Assembly (NCBI GenBank): GCA_049698095.1
Contig: JBAVXA010000146.1
Location: forward strand, 1-5,187
Reading direction: 5' to 3'
DNA: 5,187 nt
Source of the DNA: JBEEJL01 sp049698095
GTDB lineage: Bacteria; Pseudomonadota; Gammaproteobacteria; Burkholderiales; JBEEJL01
A program made the translations under genes and the position numbers. Position 1 is the first letter of the stretch, and each line of letters starts with the position of its first letter. The notes beneath the pieces were generated by a model. It did not search any database. It saw only the letters and a list, made by a program, of their open reading frames with translations, and was not told where the DNA came from. Positions 1 to 5,187 of the stretch are shown here, in pieces.

Positions 1-1191
1 CTCGACATCTTTGTTGCCTTTGTGGTCGAAGCCGCGCGCGGTTTTGACGTTGACCAGTACTTGCGGGAATAAACTGAGTTCGCGCGAGTAATCTTCCAGG
101 GTGGTTTTATTCACGCGCAGTGCGGAAAGAACCTGCAATGCAGAAACAATGCCGTCGCCGGTAGTATGTTTGTCGAGCGCCAAGATATGGCCGGAGTTTT
201 CGCCGCCGTATTGCCAGCCTTTTTGCACCAGCATTTCGTTGACGTAACGGTCGCCGACTTTGGCGCGCGCGAATGGAATTTCCAGTTTGCCGAATGCTTG
301 TTCCAGCGCGAGGTTGGTCATCAGCGTGCCGACGACGCCGCCTTTGAGCAGGCCGGACTGCTTGCGATGCTTCGCGACGACATAGAGCAGCTGGTCGCCG
401 TCATAAAGCGTGGCATTGGCGTCGCACATCATCAGCCGGTCGCCATCACCGTCAAGGGCGATGCCTAAATCTGCCTTGTGCTCTCGCACCGCAGCTTGCA
501 TCAGCGCGGTGTGTGTCGCACCGCATTGATCGTTGATGTTGAGTCCGTTCGGCGTGTTGCCGATGGCGACGACTTCCGCGCCGAGCTCATGAAATACATG
601 CGGCGCAATGTGATAGGTTGCGCCGTGCGCACAATCGACGACCAGTTTCAGCCCGCGCAGATCGAGTTCATTCGGAAATGTGCTTTTGCAGAATTCGATA
701 TAGCGCCCGACAGCGTCGTCGATGCGGCGCACGCGGCCGAGTTCCGCCGACGGTTTGGTTTGCATCGGGTTATCGAGCTCGGCTTCGATTTTGAGCTCGA
801 TCTCGTCGGGCAACTTGGTGCCCTGCGCGGAAAAAAACTTGATGCCGTTGTCGTCATACGGATTATGCGAGGCGCTGATCATCACACCCGCCGACAAGCG
901 CAACGCGCGCGTGAGGTACGCGACGCCCGGCGTGGGCATCGGGCCGGTGAGCAACACGTACACGCCCGCTGCAGAAAATCCGGCTTCCAGCGCCGACTCC
1001 AACATATAGCCGGAAATACGCGTGTCTTTGCCGATGAGCACGGTGGGATGTTCGCGATCTTTCGCGTTATGCGTCGCGCCGACCAATACTTTTCCCGCGG
1101 CGTAGCCGAGACGCATGACAAAATCCGGCGTAATCGGCGCCAGCCCGACGCGTCCGCGCACGCCGTCGGTGCCAAAATATTTTCTGCTCAT
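1..1191 (-). CDS. glmM: Phosphoglucosamine mutase GlmM (3' end cut by window edge)
   Basis: GlmM interconverts glucosamine-6-phosphate and glucosamine-1-phosphate in the cytoplasm, on the path to UDP-GlcNAc for peptidoglycan and lipopolysaccharide. The frame is open for 397 codons from the ATG to the left edge with no stop. The N-terminus reads MSRKYFGTDGVRGRVGL, typical of the family. The phosphoserine loop ISASHNP is at about 105-111, with Ser108 the likely catalytic residue (Ser102 in E. coli). The metal-binding DGDGDR motif is at 247-252 (Asp247, 249, 251), and the sugar-binding loop GENSGH at 330-335. E. coli GlmM has 445 residues, so about 50 are missing here, including the C-terminal phosphate-binding loop (RKSGTEP in E. 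coli). The ATG lies 14 bases after the folP stop and has an AGGA eight bases upstream, so translation in a folP-glmM operon is expected. Nothing in the visible part looks damaged. Confidence 0.97.
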   Translation of the reverse strand, partial: MSRKYFGTDGVRGRVGLAPITPDFVMRLGYAAGKVLVGATHNAKDREHPTVLIGKDTRISGYMLESALEAGFSAAGVYVLLTGPMPTPGVAYLTRALRLSAGVMISASHNPYDDNGIKFFSAQGTKLPDEIELKIEAELDNPMQTKPSAELGRVRRIDDAVGRYIEFCKSTFPNELDLRGLKLVVDCAHGATYHIAPHVFHELGAEVVAIGNTPNGLNINDQCGATHTALMQAAVREHKADLGIALDGDGDRLMMCDANATLYDGDQLLYVVAKHRKQSGLLKGGVVGTLMTNLALEQAFGKLEIPFARAKVGDRYVNEMLVQKGWQYGGENSGHILALDKHTTGDGIVSALQVLSALRVNKTTLEDYSRELSLFPQVLVNVKTARGFDHKGNKDVE

Positions 1192-1199
1192 CTGTTTAT

Positions 1200-1203
1200 T
1201 CCT
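1200..1203 (-). promoter_or_regulatory. Ribosome binding site of glmM
   Basis: On the minus strand AGGA is followed by eight bases and the ATG at 1191. It sits inside the 14-base folP-glmM gap, fixes the glmM start, and is clearly better than anything upstream of folP. Confidence 0.65.
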
Positions 1204-1205
1204 GA

Positions 1206-2045
1206 TTAATTTTTTGCCTGCACAGCCTGCAACACCGCGAGCGCATCCCGGGTCGCCGCCACGTCGTGAACCCGTATGATACTCGCGCCATTTTGCGCGG
1301 CAAGCACGGCAGCGGCAATGCTGGCATATATTCGCTCTGCCGCCGGTTTGCCGGTAATGTCGCCGAAGATCGATTTACGCGACAAACCTGCAAGTACCGG
1401 ATAACCCAGCGCGGCAATGTTTTCCAACCCGCGCAATAGCGCGAGATTGTGAATCGTGCGCTTACCGAAGCCAAAACCGGGATCGAGCACGATACGGTCT
1501 TTTGCGATACCAGCCTGTTCGGCGGCGCGCGCACGCATTTGCAGAAAGGCCACCACTTCAGCTAAAACGTCATTGTAATCAATTAGTTGCTGCATTGTCT
1601 GCGGGGTGCCGATCATATGCATCAGGCATACGCCTGCGCCACTGCCCGCCGCCACGTCGAGCGCGCCTTCGGCACGCAAGGCATTCACATCATTGATCAT
1701 CGAAGCGCCGGCATTGATCGCGGCGTCCATCACGGCGGTTTTTTGGGTGTCGATGGAGAGCGGAATGTTTTTGTCGCGCAGCGCTTCGATCACCGGTATT
1801 ACGCGCAGCAATTCATCGTCGAGATTCACCGGCATCGAACCGGGGCGCGTCGATTCTCCGCCGATATCGAGCAGGTCGGCGCCGTCTTCTATCAATTTGA
1901 CGCCGTACTCGATTGCGCGGTCACGCGAAAAGAACTTGCCGCCATCGGAAAAAGAATCGGGTGTGACATTGACGATGCCCATGATCAACGGACGATCAAG
2001 CTTGAGCGTGAATTTGCCGCAGATTAATTCGCCAGGTCTGGTCAT
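1206..2045 (-). CDS. folP: Dihydropteroate synthase FolP
   Basis: FolP condenses p-aminobenzoate with dihydropterin pyrophosphate to give dihydropteroate, in cytoplasmic folate synthesis; it is the target of sulfonamides. The 279-residue length fits the family's TIM barrel. Motifs in order are NVTPDSFSDGG (26-36), GGESTRPG (62-69), SIDT (97-100), MINDVN (116-121), DPGFGFGK (188-195), GLSRKS (220-225) and RVHD (258-261). The two substrate loops carry the usual Phe32, Thr66 and Pro68 (E. coli Phe28, Thr62, Pro64) and no insertion, so the sequence looks like an ordinary chromosomal, sulfonamide-sensitive enzyme; that last point is inference. Small differences from E. coli are Thr103 where it has Pro (SKPEV) and Ile145 where it has Gln (MHMQG). 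The ATG is the only ATG, GTG or TTG in frame after the upstream stop at 2091-2093, yet it has no recognisable Shine-Dalgarno. A terminator lies directly upstream, between ftsH and folP. Confidence 0.97.
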   Translation of the reverse strand: MTRPGELICGKFTLKLDRPLIMGIVNVTPDSFSDGGKFFSRDRAIEYGVKLIEDGADLLDIGGESTRPGSMPVNLDDELLRVIPVIEALRDKNIPLSIDTQKTAVMDAAINAGASMINDVNALRAEGALDVAAGSGAGVCLMHMIGTPQTMQQLIDYNDVLAEVVAFLQMRARAAEQAGIAKDRIVLDPGFGFGKRTIHNLALLRGLENIAALGYPVLAGLSRKSIFGDITGKPAAERIYASIAAAVLAAQNGASIIRVHDVAATRDALAVLQAVQAKN

Positions 2046-2053
2046 CGGAACAT

Positions 2054-2078
2054 AAAAAAGGGCGACCGAAGTCGCCCT
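2054..2078 (-). terminator. Intrinsic terminator between ftsH and folP
   Basis: On the minus strand a perfect 8-bp stem (AGGGCGAC at 2078-2071 pairing with GTCGCCCT at 2066-2059) closes a TTCG loop and is followed by five more T (2058-2054), giving an unbroken run of six T. C(UUCG)G is a known extra-stable RNA tetraloop. The T-run is only on this strand; the other side reads TATAACTAATTG, so the signal ends transcripts coming from ftsH. It lies 18 bases after the ftsH stop codon and its last T is eight bases before the folP ATG. It probably ends much of the rlmE-ftsH message, with folP-glmM relying on readthrough or another promoter. Confidence 0.85.
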
Positions 2079-2086
2079 ATAACTAA

Positions 2087-2100
2087 TTGATTATAATCAA
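2087..2100. repeat. 14-bp perfect palindrome over the ftsH stop codon
   Basis: TTGATTATAATCAA is identical to its reverse complement and contains the ftsH TGA stop (2099-2097). Because it is palindromic it carries a TATAAT hexamer on each strand (2090-2095 minus, 2092-2097 plus). On the minus strand this could be a -10 element for folP, with a transcript starting just before the terminator hairpin, but the hexamers 17 or 18 bases upstream (TACGCC, TTACGC) are poor -35 matches. It could also be a protein-binding site, or chance AT-rich sequence. Confidence 0.35.
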
Positions 2101-3998
2101 GTTTCCTGCGCGGGCGTAATCGTTGCCGCGGGGGCGGTTGGTGCATCGTTCGGCGGCGGATTGGGCCGCGCGTTGCTCGGCTTCGGCTGACGCGGCGGCC
2201 GGCCTTCCATCAAATCGTTGATCTGATCGGAGTCTATGGTTTCCCATTCCATCAGCGTGGCCGTCATTGCTTCGACCACATCGCGTTTTTCCTCGAGGAT
2301 TTTTTGCGCGACTGCATATTGCTGGTCGATGATGCGGCGAATTTCCTTGTCGACCTGCTGCAACGTCGCTTCGGAAACATTCTTGTGCGTGGTCACGGAG
2401 CGGCCGAGAAACACTTCGCCTTCGTTGTCGCCATAAACCATCGGGCCCATTGAATCGGACATACCGTAACGCGTCACCATTTCTCGCGCCATGCGAGTGG
2501 CACGCTCGAAGTCGTTACTCGCACCGGTGGAAATGCGCTTGACGAATAAATCCTCCGCGATTCGGCCGCCGAACAGGATGGAAATCTCGTTCAGCATCTG
2601 GTCTTTATACAAACTCAAACGGTCGCGTTCCGGCAACTGCCAGGTGACGCCCAGCGCGCGTCCGCGCGGCACGATGGTAACTTTATGCACCGGATCGGTT
2701 CCCGGCAACGAGCGCGCGACGACTGCATGGCCGGATTCGTGATACGCCGTCGCGCGGCGCTCGTCTTCGGTCATCACCATCGAGCGGCGCTCGGGGCCCA
2801 TGAAAATCTTGTCTTTGGCCTGCTCGAAATCATCCATATCGACAAGGCGCTTGTTCTTGCGCGCGGCGAACAGCGCCGCTTCGTTCACCAGATTAGCGAG
2901 GTCGGCACCGGACATCCCCGGTGTTCCGCGAGCAATTATTTCTGCTTTCACGTCCGTCGCAATCGGCACTTTACGCATGTGAACCATCAGTATCTGTTCG
3001 CGCCCGCGGATATCCGGCAGCGGCACGACAACCTGCCGATCAAAACGACCCGGACGCAGCAACGCAGGGTCGAGCACGTCGGGTCGATTGGTGGCGGCGA
3101 TGACGATCACGCCGACCGAGCCTTCGAAACCGTCCATTTCGACCAGCAATTGATTCAGGGTTTGTTCGCGTTCGTCGTTACCGCCGCCGAGACCAGCGCC
3201 GCGCTGGCGACCGACTGCGTCGATTTCGTCGATGAAAATAATGCACGGCGCGCTTTTCTTGGCTTGCTCGAACATGTCGCGCACACGCGCCGCGCCGACG
3301 CCGACGAACATTTCAACAAAGTCCGAGCCGGAAATGCTGAAAAACGGGACTTTCGCCTCGCCCGCGATGGCGCGGGCAAGCAAAGTTTTACCGGTACCGG
3401 GATTACCAACCATCAAGACGCCGCGCGGAATACGCCCGCCGAGCTTCTGGAATTTGGTCGGGTCGCGCAGGAAATCAACGATTTCCGACACCTCTTCTTT
3501 GGCTTCATCGACACCAGCTACGTCGGCAAAGGTAATCGGATTGGTGTTTTCATCCAGCATGCGCGCGCGGCTTTTGCCGAAGGAAAACGCGCCGCCCTTG
3601 CCGCCGCCCTGCATCTGGCGCATGAAAAACACCCAAACGCCGATCAGCAGCAACATCGGGAACCACGACACGAACATGTCGAGGAGAATCGAACGCTCTT
3701 CCTCCGCCTGCGCGGCGACGGTCACGTTATATTTGAGCAGATCGCTCACCAGCCATGGGTCAAACGGGGCGGTGGTGGTGTAATTGGTTTTGTCTTTGGT
3801 CGTGACTTTGAGCGTGCGCGACAGCAGGCGGCCGTCCATGACCACTTTTTCAACCTGGCCGGATTTCACCTGCTCCATGAATTGCGAATACTCGACAACA
3901 TTCGCGCTGGTCGCCTGCGGATTGAATTGCTTGATGACCATCATCAGCACCAAAGCGATAATCAACCAGATGCCTACATTTTTTACCATGTTATTCAA
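2097..3998 (-). CDS. ftsH: ATP-dependent zinc metalloprotease FtsH
   Basis: FtsH is the hexameric inner-membrane AAA+ protease that extracts and degrades damaged membrane proteins and, in E. coli, short-lived regulators such as sigma-32 and LpxC. The 633 residues hold a first membrane helix (about 8-24), a periplasmic domain (about 25-103), and a second helix (about 107-126). The AAA+ module follows, with Walker A GNPGTGKT (198-205), pore loop FVGVG (231-235), Walker B IIFIDE (253-258) and the second region of homology with Arg315 and Arg318. The M41 protease domain has HESGH (420-424) and a likely third zinc ligand, Asp496, in GASND. The last 33 residues are a Pro/Ala-rich tail. The start is TTG: it has GAGGA seven bases upstream and gives the MNNM N-terminus seen in betaproteobacterial FtsH. 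The in-frame ATG three codons later is 16 bases from that site. It lies 80 bases after rlmE, as in the conserved rlmE-ftsH pair. No defect is visible. Confidence 0.98.
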   Translation of the reverse strand: MNNMVKNVGIWLIIALVLMMVIKQFNPQATSANVVEYSQFMEQVKSGQVEKVVMDGRLLSRTLKVTTKDKTNYTTTAPFDPWLVSDLLKYNVTVAAQAEEERSILLDMFVSWFPMLLLIGVWVFFMRQMQGGGKGGAFSFGKSRARMLDENTNPITFADVAGVDEAKEEVSEIVDFLRDPTKFQKLGGRIPRGVLMVGNPGTGKTLLARAIAGEAKVPFFSISGSDFVEMFVGVGAARVRDMFEQAKKSAPCIIFIDEIDAVGRQRGAGLGGGNDEREQTLNQLLVEMDGFEGSVGVIVIAATNRPDVLDPALLRPGRFDRQVVVPLPDIRGREQILMVHMRKVPIATDVKAEIIARGTPGMSGADLANLVNEAALFAARKNKRLVDMDDFEQAKDKIFMGPERRSMVMTEDERRATAYHESGHAVVARSLPGTDPVHKVTIVPRGRALGVTWQLPERDRLSLYKDQMLNEISILFGGRIAEDLFVKRISTGASNDFERATRMAREMVTRYGMSDSMGPMVYGDNEGEVFLGRSVTTHKNVSEATLQQVDKEIRRIIDQQYAVAQKILEEKRDVVEAMTATLMEWETIDSDQINDLMEGRPPRQPKPSNARPNPPPNDAPTAPAATITPAQET

Positions 3999-4005
3999 AG
4001 GGTTA

Positions 4006-4010
4006 TCCTC
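4006..4010 (-). promoter_or_regulatory. Ribosome binding site choosing the TTG start of ftsH
   Basis: On the minus strand GAGGA is followed by seven bases (AACCCTT) and TTG at 3998. The same site is 16 bases from the ATG at 3989, too far for normal initiation, so the spacing favours the TTG and a 633-residue product over a 630-residue one. Confidence 0.7.
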
Positions 4011-4042
4011 AATGAAATAGATCAGTTATTGCTATTGCCTCA

Positions 4043-4071
4043 ATTGTAGCGCGAATCGAGGATTTTACGAA
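4043..4071 (-). promoter_or_regulatory. Possible weak promoter in the rlmE-ftsH gap
   Basis: The minus strand has TACAAT (4048-4043, five of six bases of the -10 consensus). Seventeen bases upstream is TTCGTA (4071-4066), only three of six for a -35 box. A start about seven bases downstream would leave a leader of roughly 40 bases before ftsH. This would allow ftsH expression independent of rlmE, but the match is weak and the two genes are usually cotranscribed. Confidence 0.22.
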
Positions 4072-4078
4072 CCAAGAC

Positions 4079-4717
4079 TTAGGGCAGTTTTGCCAGCACG
4101 GCTTTCTTGCCTTTGCCGAGTAAATACACTTCATTGCTGCGGTCGCGCGACGCATCCGGCTTGCGTGTCGCGACGACGGTGAATTCCTTCAACATTTCTT
4201 TATAAAATTCCGCAAAACCTTCGCCCTGAAATACCTTGACCAGAAATGACCCGCCGGGTTTCAAATGGTCGCGCGCAAATTCAAGCGCCAGTTCACATAA
4301 CGCCATGCTCCGCGCCTGGTCTGACAGCGGTATGCCACTTATGTTGGGGGCCATATCGGACAAAACAAGGTCCACAGGCTGGCTCATGAGCAAAGTTTTC
4401 AGCGCGGCCAGCCCTTCGTTACTGGCAAAATCCGCCTGCAGAAACGTCACGCCGGGCGGCGGCACCATGTCGAGCAGGTCGATTGCAATCACCCGCCCAT
4501 TGCCCTTCATCCGCTCAGCCGACACCTGCGACCAGCCGCCCGGCGTCGCGCCTAGGTCGACAACCGTCATGCCGGGTTTGATGAGTTTGTCGCGCGTGTC
4601 GATTTCCATCAGCTTGTATGCCGCGCGCGAACGATAACCCTCGCGCTTCGCGCGTTGGACGAAAAGGTCGTTGATGTGTTCGCGGATCCAGCCTTTGCTG
4701 GTCTTGGTGGCCTTCAT
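4079..4717 (-). CDS. rlmE: 23S rRNA 2'-O-methyltransferase RlmE (RrmJ/FtsJ)
   Basis: RlmE uses S-adenosylmethionine to methylate the 2'-hydroxyl of U2552 (E. coli numbering) in the A-loop of 23S rRNA, a late step in large-subunit assembly. At 212 residues it matches the E. coli enzyme (209). The methyl-donor site is DLGATPGGWSQ (54-64). The catalytic tetrad is intact by alignment: Lys35 (in AAYKL), Asp121 (in LSDMAPN), Lys161 (in FLVKVFQGEGF) and Glu196 (in SNEVYL). The N-terminal segment before residue 30 is basic, as expected for rRNA binding. An in-frame TGA two codons before the ATG excludes a longer form. There is no clear Shine-Dalgarno upstream, where the sequence reads AAAGTGCGCTGAAAA. 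It is the first gene of the leftward block and is divergent from yhbY. E. coli rlmE-ftsH is heat-shock controlled; I see no convincing sigma-32 promoter here. Confidence 0.97.
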   Translation of the reverse strand: MKATKTSKGWIREHINDLFVQRAKREGYRSRAAYKLMEIDTRDKLIKPGMTVVDLGATPGGWSQVSAERMKGNGRVIAIDLLDMVPPPGVTFLQADFASNEGLAALKTLLMSQPVDLVLSDMAPNISGIPLSDQARSMALCELALEFARDHLKPGGSFLVKVFQGEGFAEFYKEMLKEFTVVATRKPDASRDRSNEVYLLGKGKKAVLAKLP

Positions 4718-4750
4718 TTTTCAGCGCACTTTACGGATAGTTGAGGTTTT

Positions 4751-4780
4751 TTATGGCGGTTGCCAGCTTGCCAGTATAAT
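4751..4780 (+). promoter_or_regulatory. Candidate promoter for yhbY
   Basis: A perfect TATAAT lies at 4775-4780, 34 bases before the yhbY ATG, which predicts a leader of about 28 bases. The -35 region is poor: TTATGG (4751-4756) at 18 bases or TATGGC (4752-4757) at 17. The better-looking TTGCCA at 4760 is only nine bases away and cannot be the -35. The promoter may need an activator, or the -10 match may be partly chance. Confidence 0.42.
4760..4774. repeat. Tandem TTGCCAG direct repeat beside the -10 box
   Basis: TTGCCAG occurs twice with an 8-base period (4760-4766 and 4768-4774), immediately before the TATAAT at 4775. Its position in the yhbY promoter spacer, just downstream of the proposed rlmE -10, would suit a regulator binding site. 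It is short enough to be chance. Confidence 0.4.
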
Positions 4781-4801
4781 TAGAATTCATCTATTAGGCA
4801 T
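4773..4801 (-). promoter_or_regulatory. Candidate promoter for rlmE-ftsH
   Basis: The minus strand has TATACT (4778-4773, five of six) preceded at exactly 17 bases by ATGCCT (4801-4796, three of six). Transcription would begin near 4766, about 49 bases before the rlmE ATG. The -10 box overlaps the opposite-strand TATAAT of the yhbY promoter, so the two could not easily be occupied at once. The -35 is weak, so this is a tentative call. Confidence 0.3.
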
Positions 4802-4817
4802 TCATCAGGCAATCATG
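4796..4817 (+). repeat. Imperfect 11-bp tandem repeat across the yhbY start
   Basis: AGGCATTCATC (4796-4806) is followed directly by AGGCAATCATG (4807-4817), identical at nine of eleven positions. The second copy supplies both the AGG that can serve as the Shine-Dalgarno (five bases before the start) and the ATG. It probably reflects a small local duplication, so an AGG-containing site is presented twice in the leader. Confidence 0.5.
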
Positions 4818-5187
4818 TTAACTATCAGCATCGAAAAACGCCGCGCCCTTCGCGCCGACGCCCATGCACTCGCTCCGGTGGTCATGATCGGCAACGCCGG
4901 CCTGACCGACGCTGTTATCAAAGAAATCGAAAACGCCCTGAATACGCACGAACTGATGAAAATCCGCGTGTTAAGCGGCGAAAAAGAAACACGTGAAGCC
5001 ATGCTGAATGAAATCTGCGAAAAAATAAAAGCCGCGCCGGTACAACTCATCGGCAAAATGCTGGTGATCTACCGACCAACGAATAAAAAACAAGACCCCA
5101 GCATCGGCACCGCCAAAGCCAAACCCAGCCGCCGCCCCCGCTCCGTCGCCAAACCCGGCGGCACCGCGCGCCAAACCGCTGCAAGAT
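4815..5187 (+). CDS. yhbY: YhbY-family RNA-binding protein (CRM domain), 3' end cut by window edge
   Basis: YhbY is a small CRS1/YhbY (CRM) fold protein that associates with pre-50S ribosomal subunits in E. coli; its precise role is not settled. The frame is open for 124 codons to the right edge with no stop. Residues 1-90 cover the whole domain: a basic first helix (about 7-19), the GNAGLT loop (26-31) corresponding to the family GxxG RNA-contact loop, HELMKIRV (45-52), and the last strand QLIGKMLVIYRPT (77-89). E. coli YhbY ends at 97 residues, whereas this protein continues past residue 90 with at least 34 more, rich in Lys, Arg, Pro and Ala and probably disordered. The ATG has an AGG five bases upstream, an adequate but weak site. 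It is divergent from rlmE, another large-subunit maturation gene, as in many proteobacteria. The total length and end are unknown. Confidence 0.93.
   Translation, partial: MLTISIEKRRALRADAHALAPVVMIGNAGLTDAVIKEIENALNTHELMKIRVLSGEKETREAMLNEICEKIKAAPVQLIGKMLVIYRPTNKKQDPSIGTAKAKPSRRPRSVAKPGGTARQTAAR

Noticed and set aside
478..1209. Plus-strand open frame of 243 codons opposite glmM
   Set aside because: It is antisense to glmM, whose motifs are intact in the minus frame. There is no ribosome binding site of note and no recognisable domain.
1829..1950. Sulfonamide-resistance signature in folP
   Set aside because: The SFSDGG and STRPG loops are canonical, with no insertion or known resistance substitution that I can see.
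2043..2053. Three-codon minicistron ATG TTC CGA TGA overlapping the folP start by ATGA
   Set aside because: It starts right at the terminator T-run, has no ribosome binding site and could easily arise by chance, so I do not claim translational coupling.
1587..2055. Plus-strand open frames of about 146-149 codons opposite folP
   Set aside because: They are shadows of the conserved folP frame, have no family features, and two of them overlap each other in different frames.
2685..4049. Plus-strand open frame of 454 codons opposite ftsH
   Set aside because: It lies antisense to the unmistakable ftsH coding sequence and its product is rich in His, Arg and Ala without any domain I recognise. It is the usual long shadow frame opposite a GC-rich gene.
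4745..4765. CCGCCATAA on the minus strand as a sigma-32 heat-shock -10 box for rlmE-ftsH
   Set aside because: It partly resembles the CCCCAT consensus, and the E. coli operon is heat-shock controlled, but no CTTGAA-like -35 is found at the right distance.
1..5187. Undescribed system, mobile element, CRISPR array or RNA gene
   Set aside because: Five conserved housekeeping genes account for almost the whole window. No transposase, long repeat, tRNA-like fold or spacer array was seen on either strand.

Overview
The window is a compact, wholly housekeeping stretch of a bacterial chromosome. The gene order yhbY <-> rlmE-ftsH-folP-glmM is a classic block in Beta- and Gammaproteobacteria. The proteins look betaproteobacterial: FtsH begins MNNM and has an HESGH zinc motif, and GlmM, FolP and RlmE resemble the E. 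coli proteins closely without being enteric. The DNA is moderately GC-rich by eye. I would place it in Betaproteobacteria with moderate confidence, but cannot name a genus.

Layout, read on the minus strand from right to left: rlmE (4717-4079), an 80-base gap carrying the ftsH ribosome binding site, ftsH (3998-2097, TTG start), a 51-base junction holding a strong intrinsic terminator, folP (2045-1206), a 14-base gap with a good Shine-Dalgarno, and glmM (from 1191, running off the left edge with about 50 C-terminal residues missing). On the plus strand, yhbY starts at 4815, diverges from rlmE, and runs off the right edge in a basic C-terminal extension. The 97-base divergent region (4718-4814) contains overlapping -10-like elements for both directions and short direct repeats. 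No stretch over 300 bases lacks a gene.

Functionally, RlmE (23S rRNA 2'-O-methylation) and YhbY (a CRS1/YhbY-fold RNA-binding protein linked to the large ribosomal subunit) serve ribosome biogenesis. FtsH is the membrane quality-control protease. FolP makes dihydropteroate for folate. GlmM makes glucosamine-1-phosphate for peptidoglycan and lipopolysaccharide precursors.

I found no mobile element, CRISPR array, RNA gene, toxin system or other undescribed system. The points most worth a second look are regulatory: a UUCG-loop terminator whose T-run ends just before the folP start, in a gene with no visible Shine-Dalgarno, and the overlapping divergent promoter region. The basic tail on YhbY is a smaller point.
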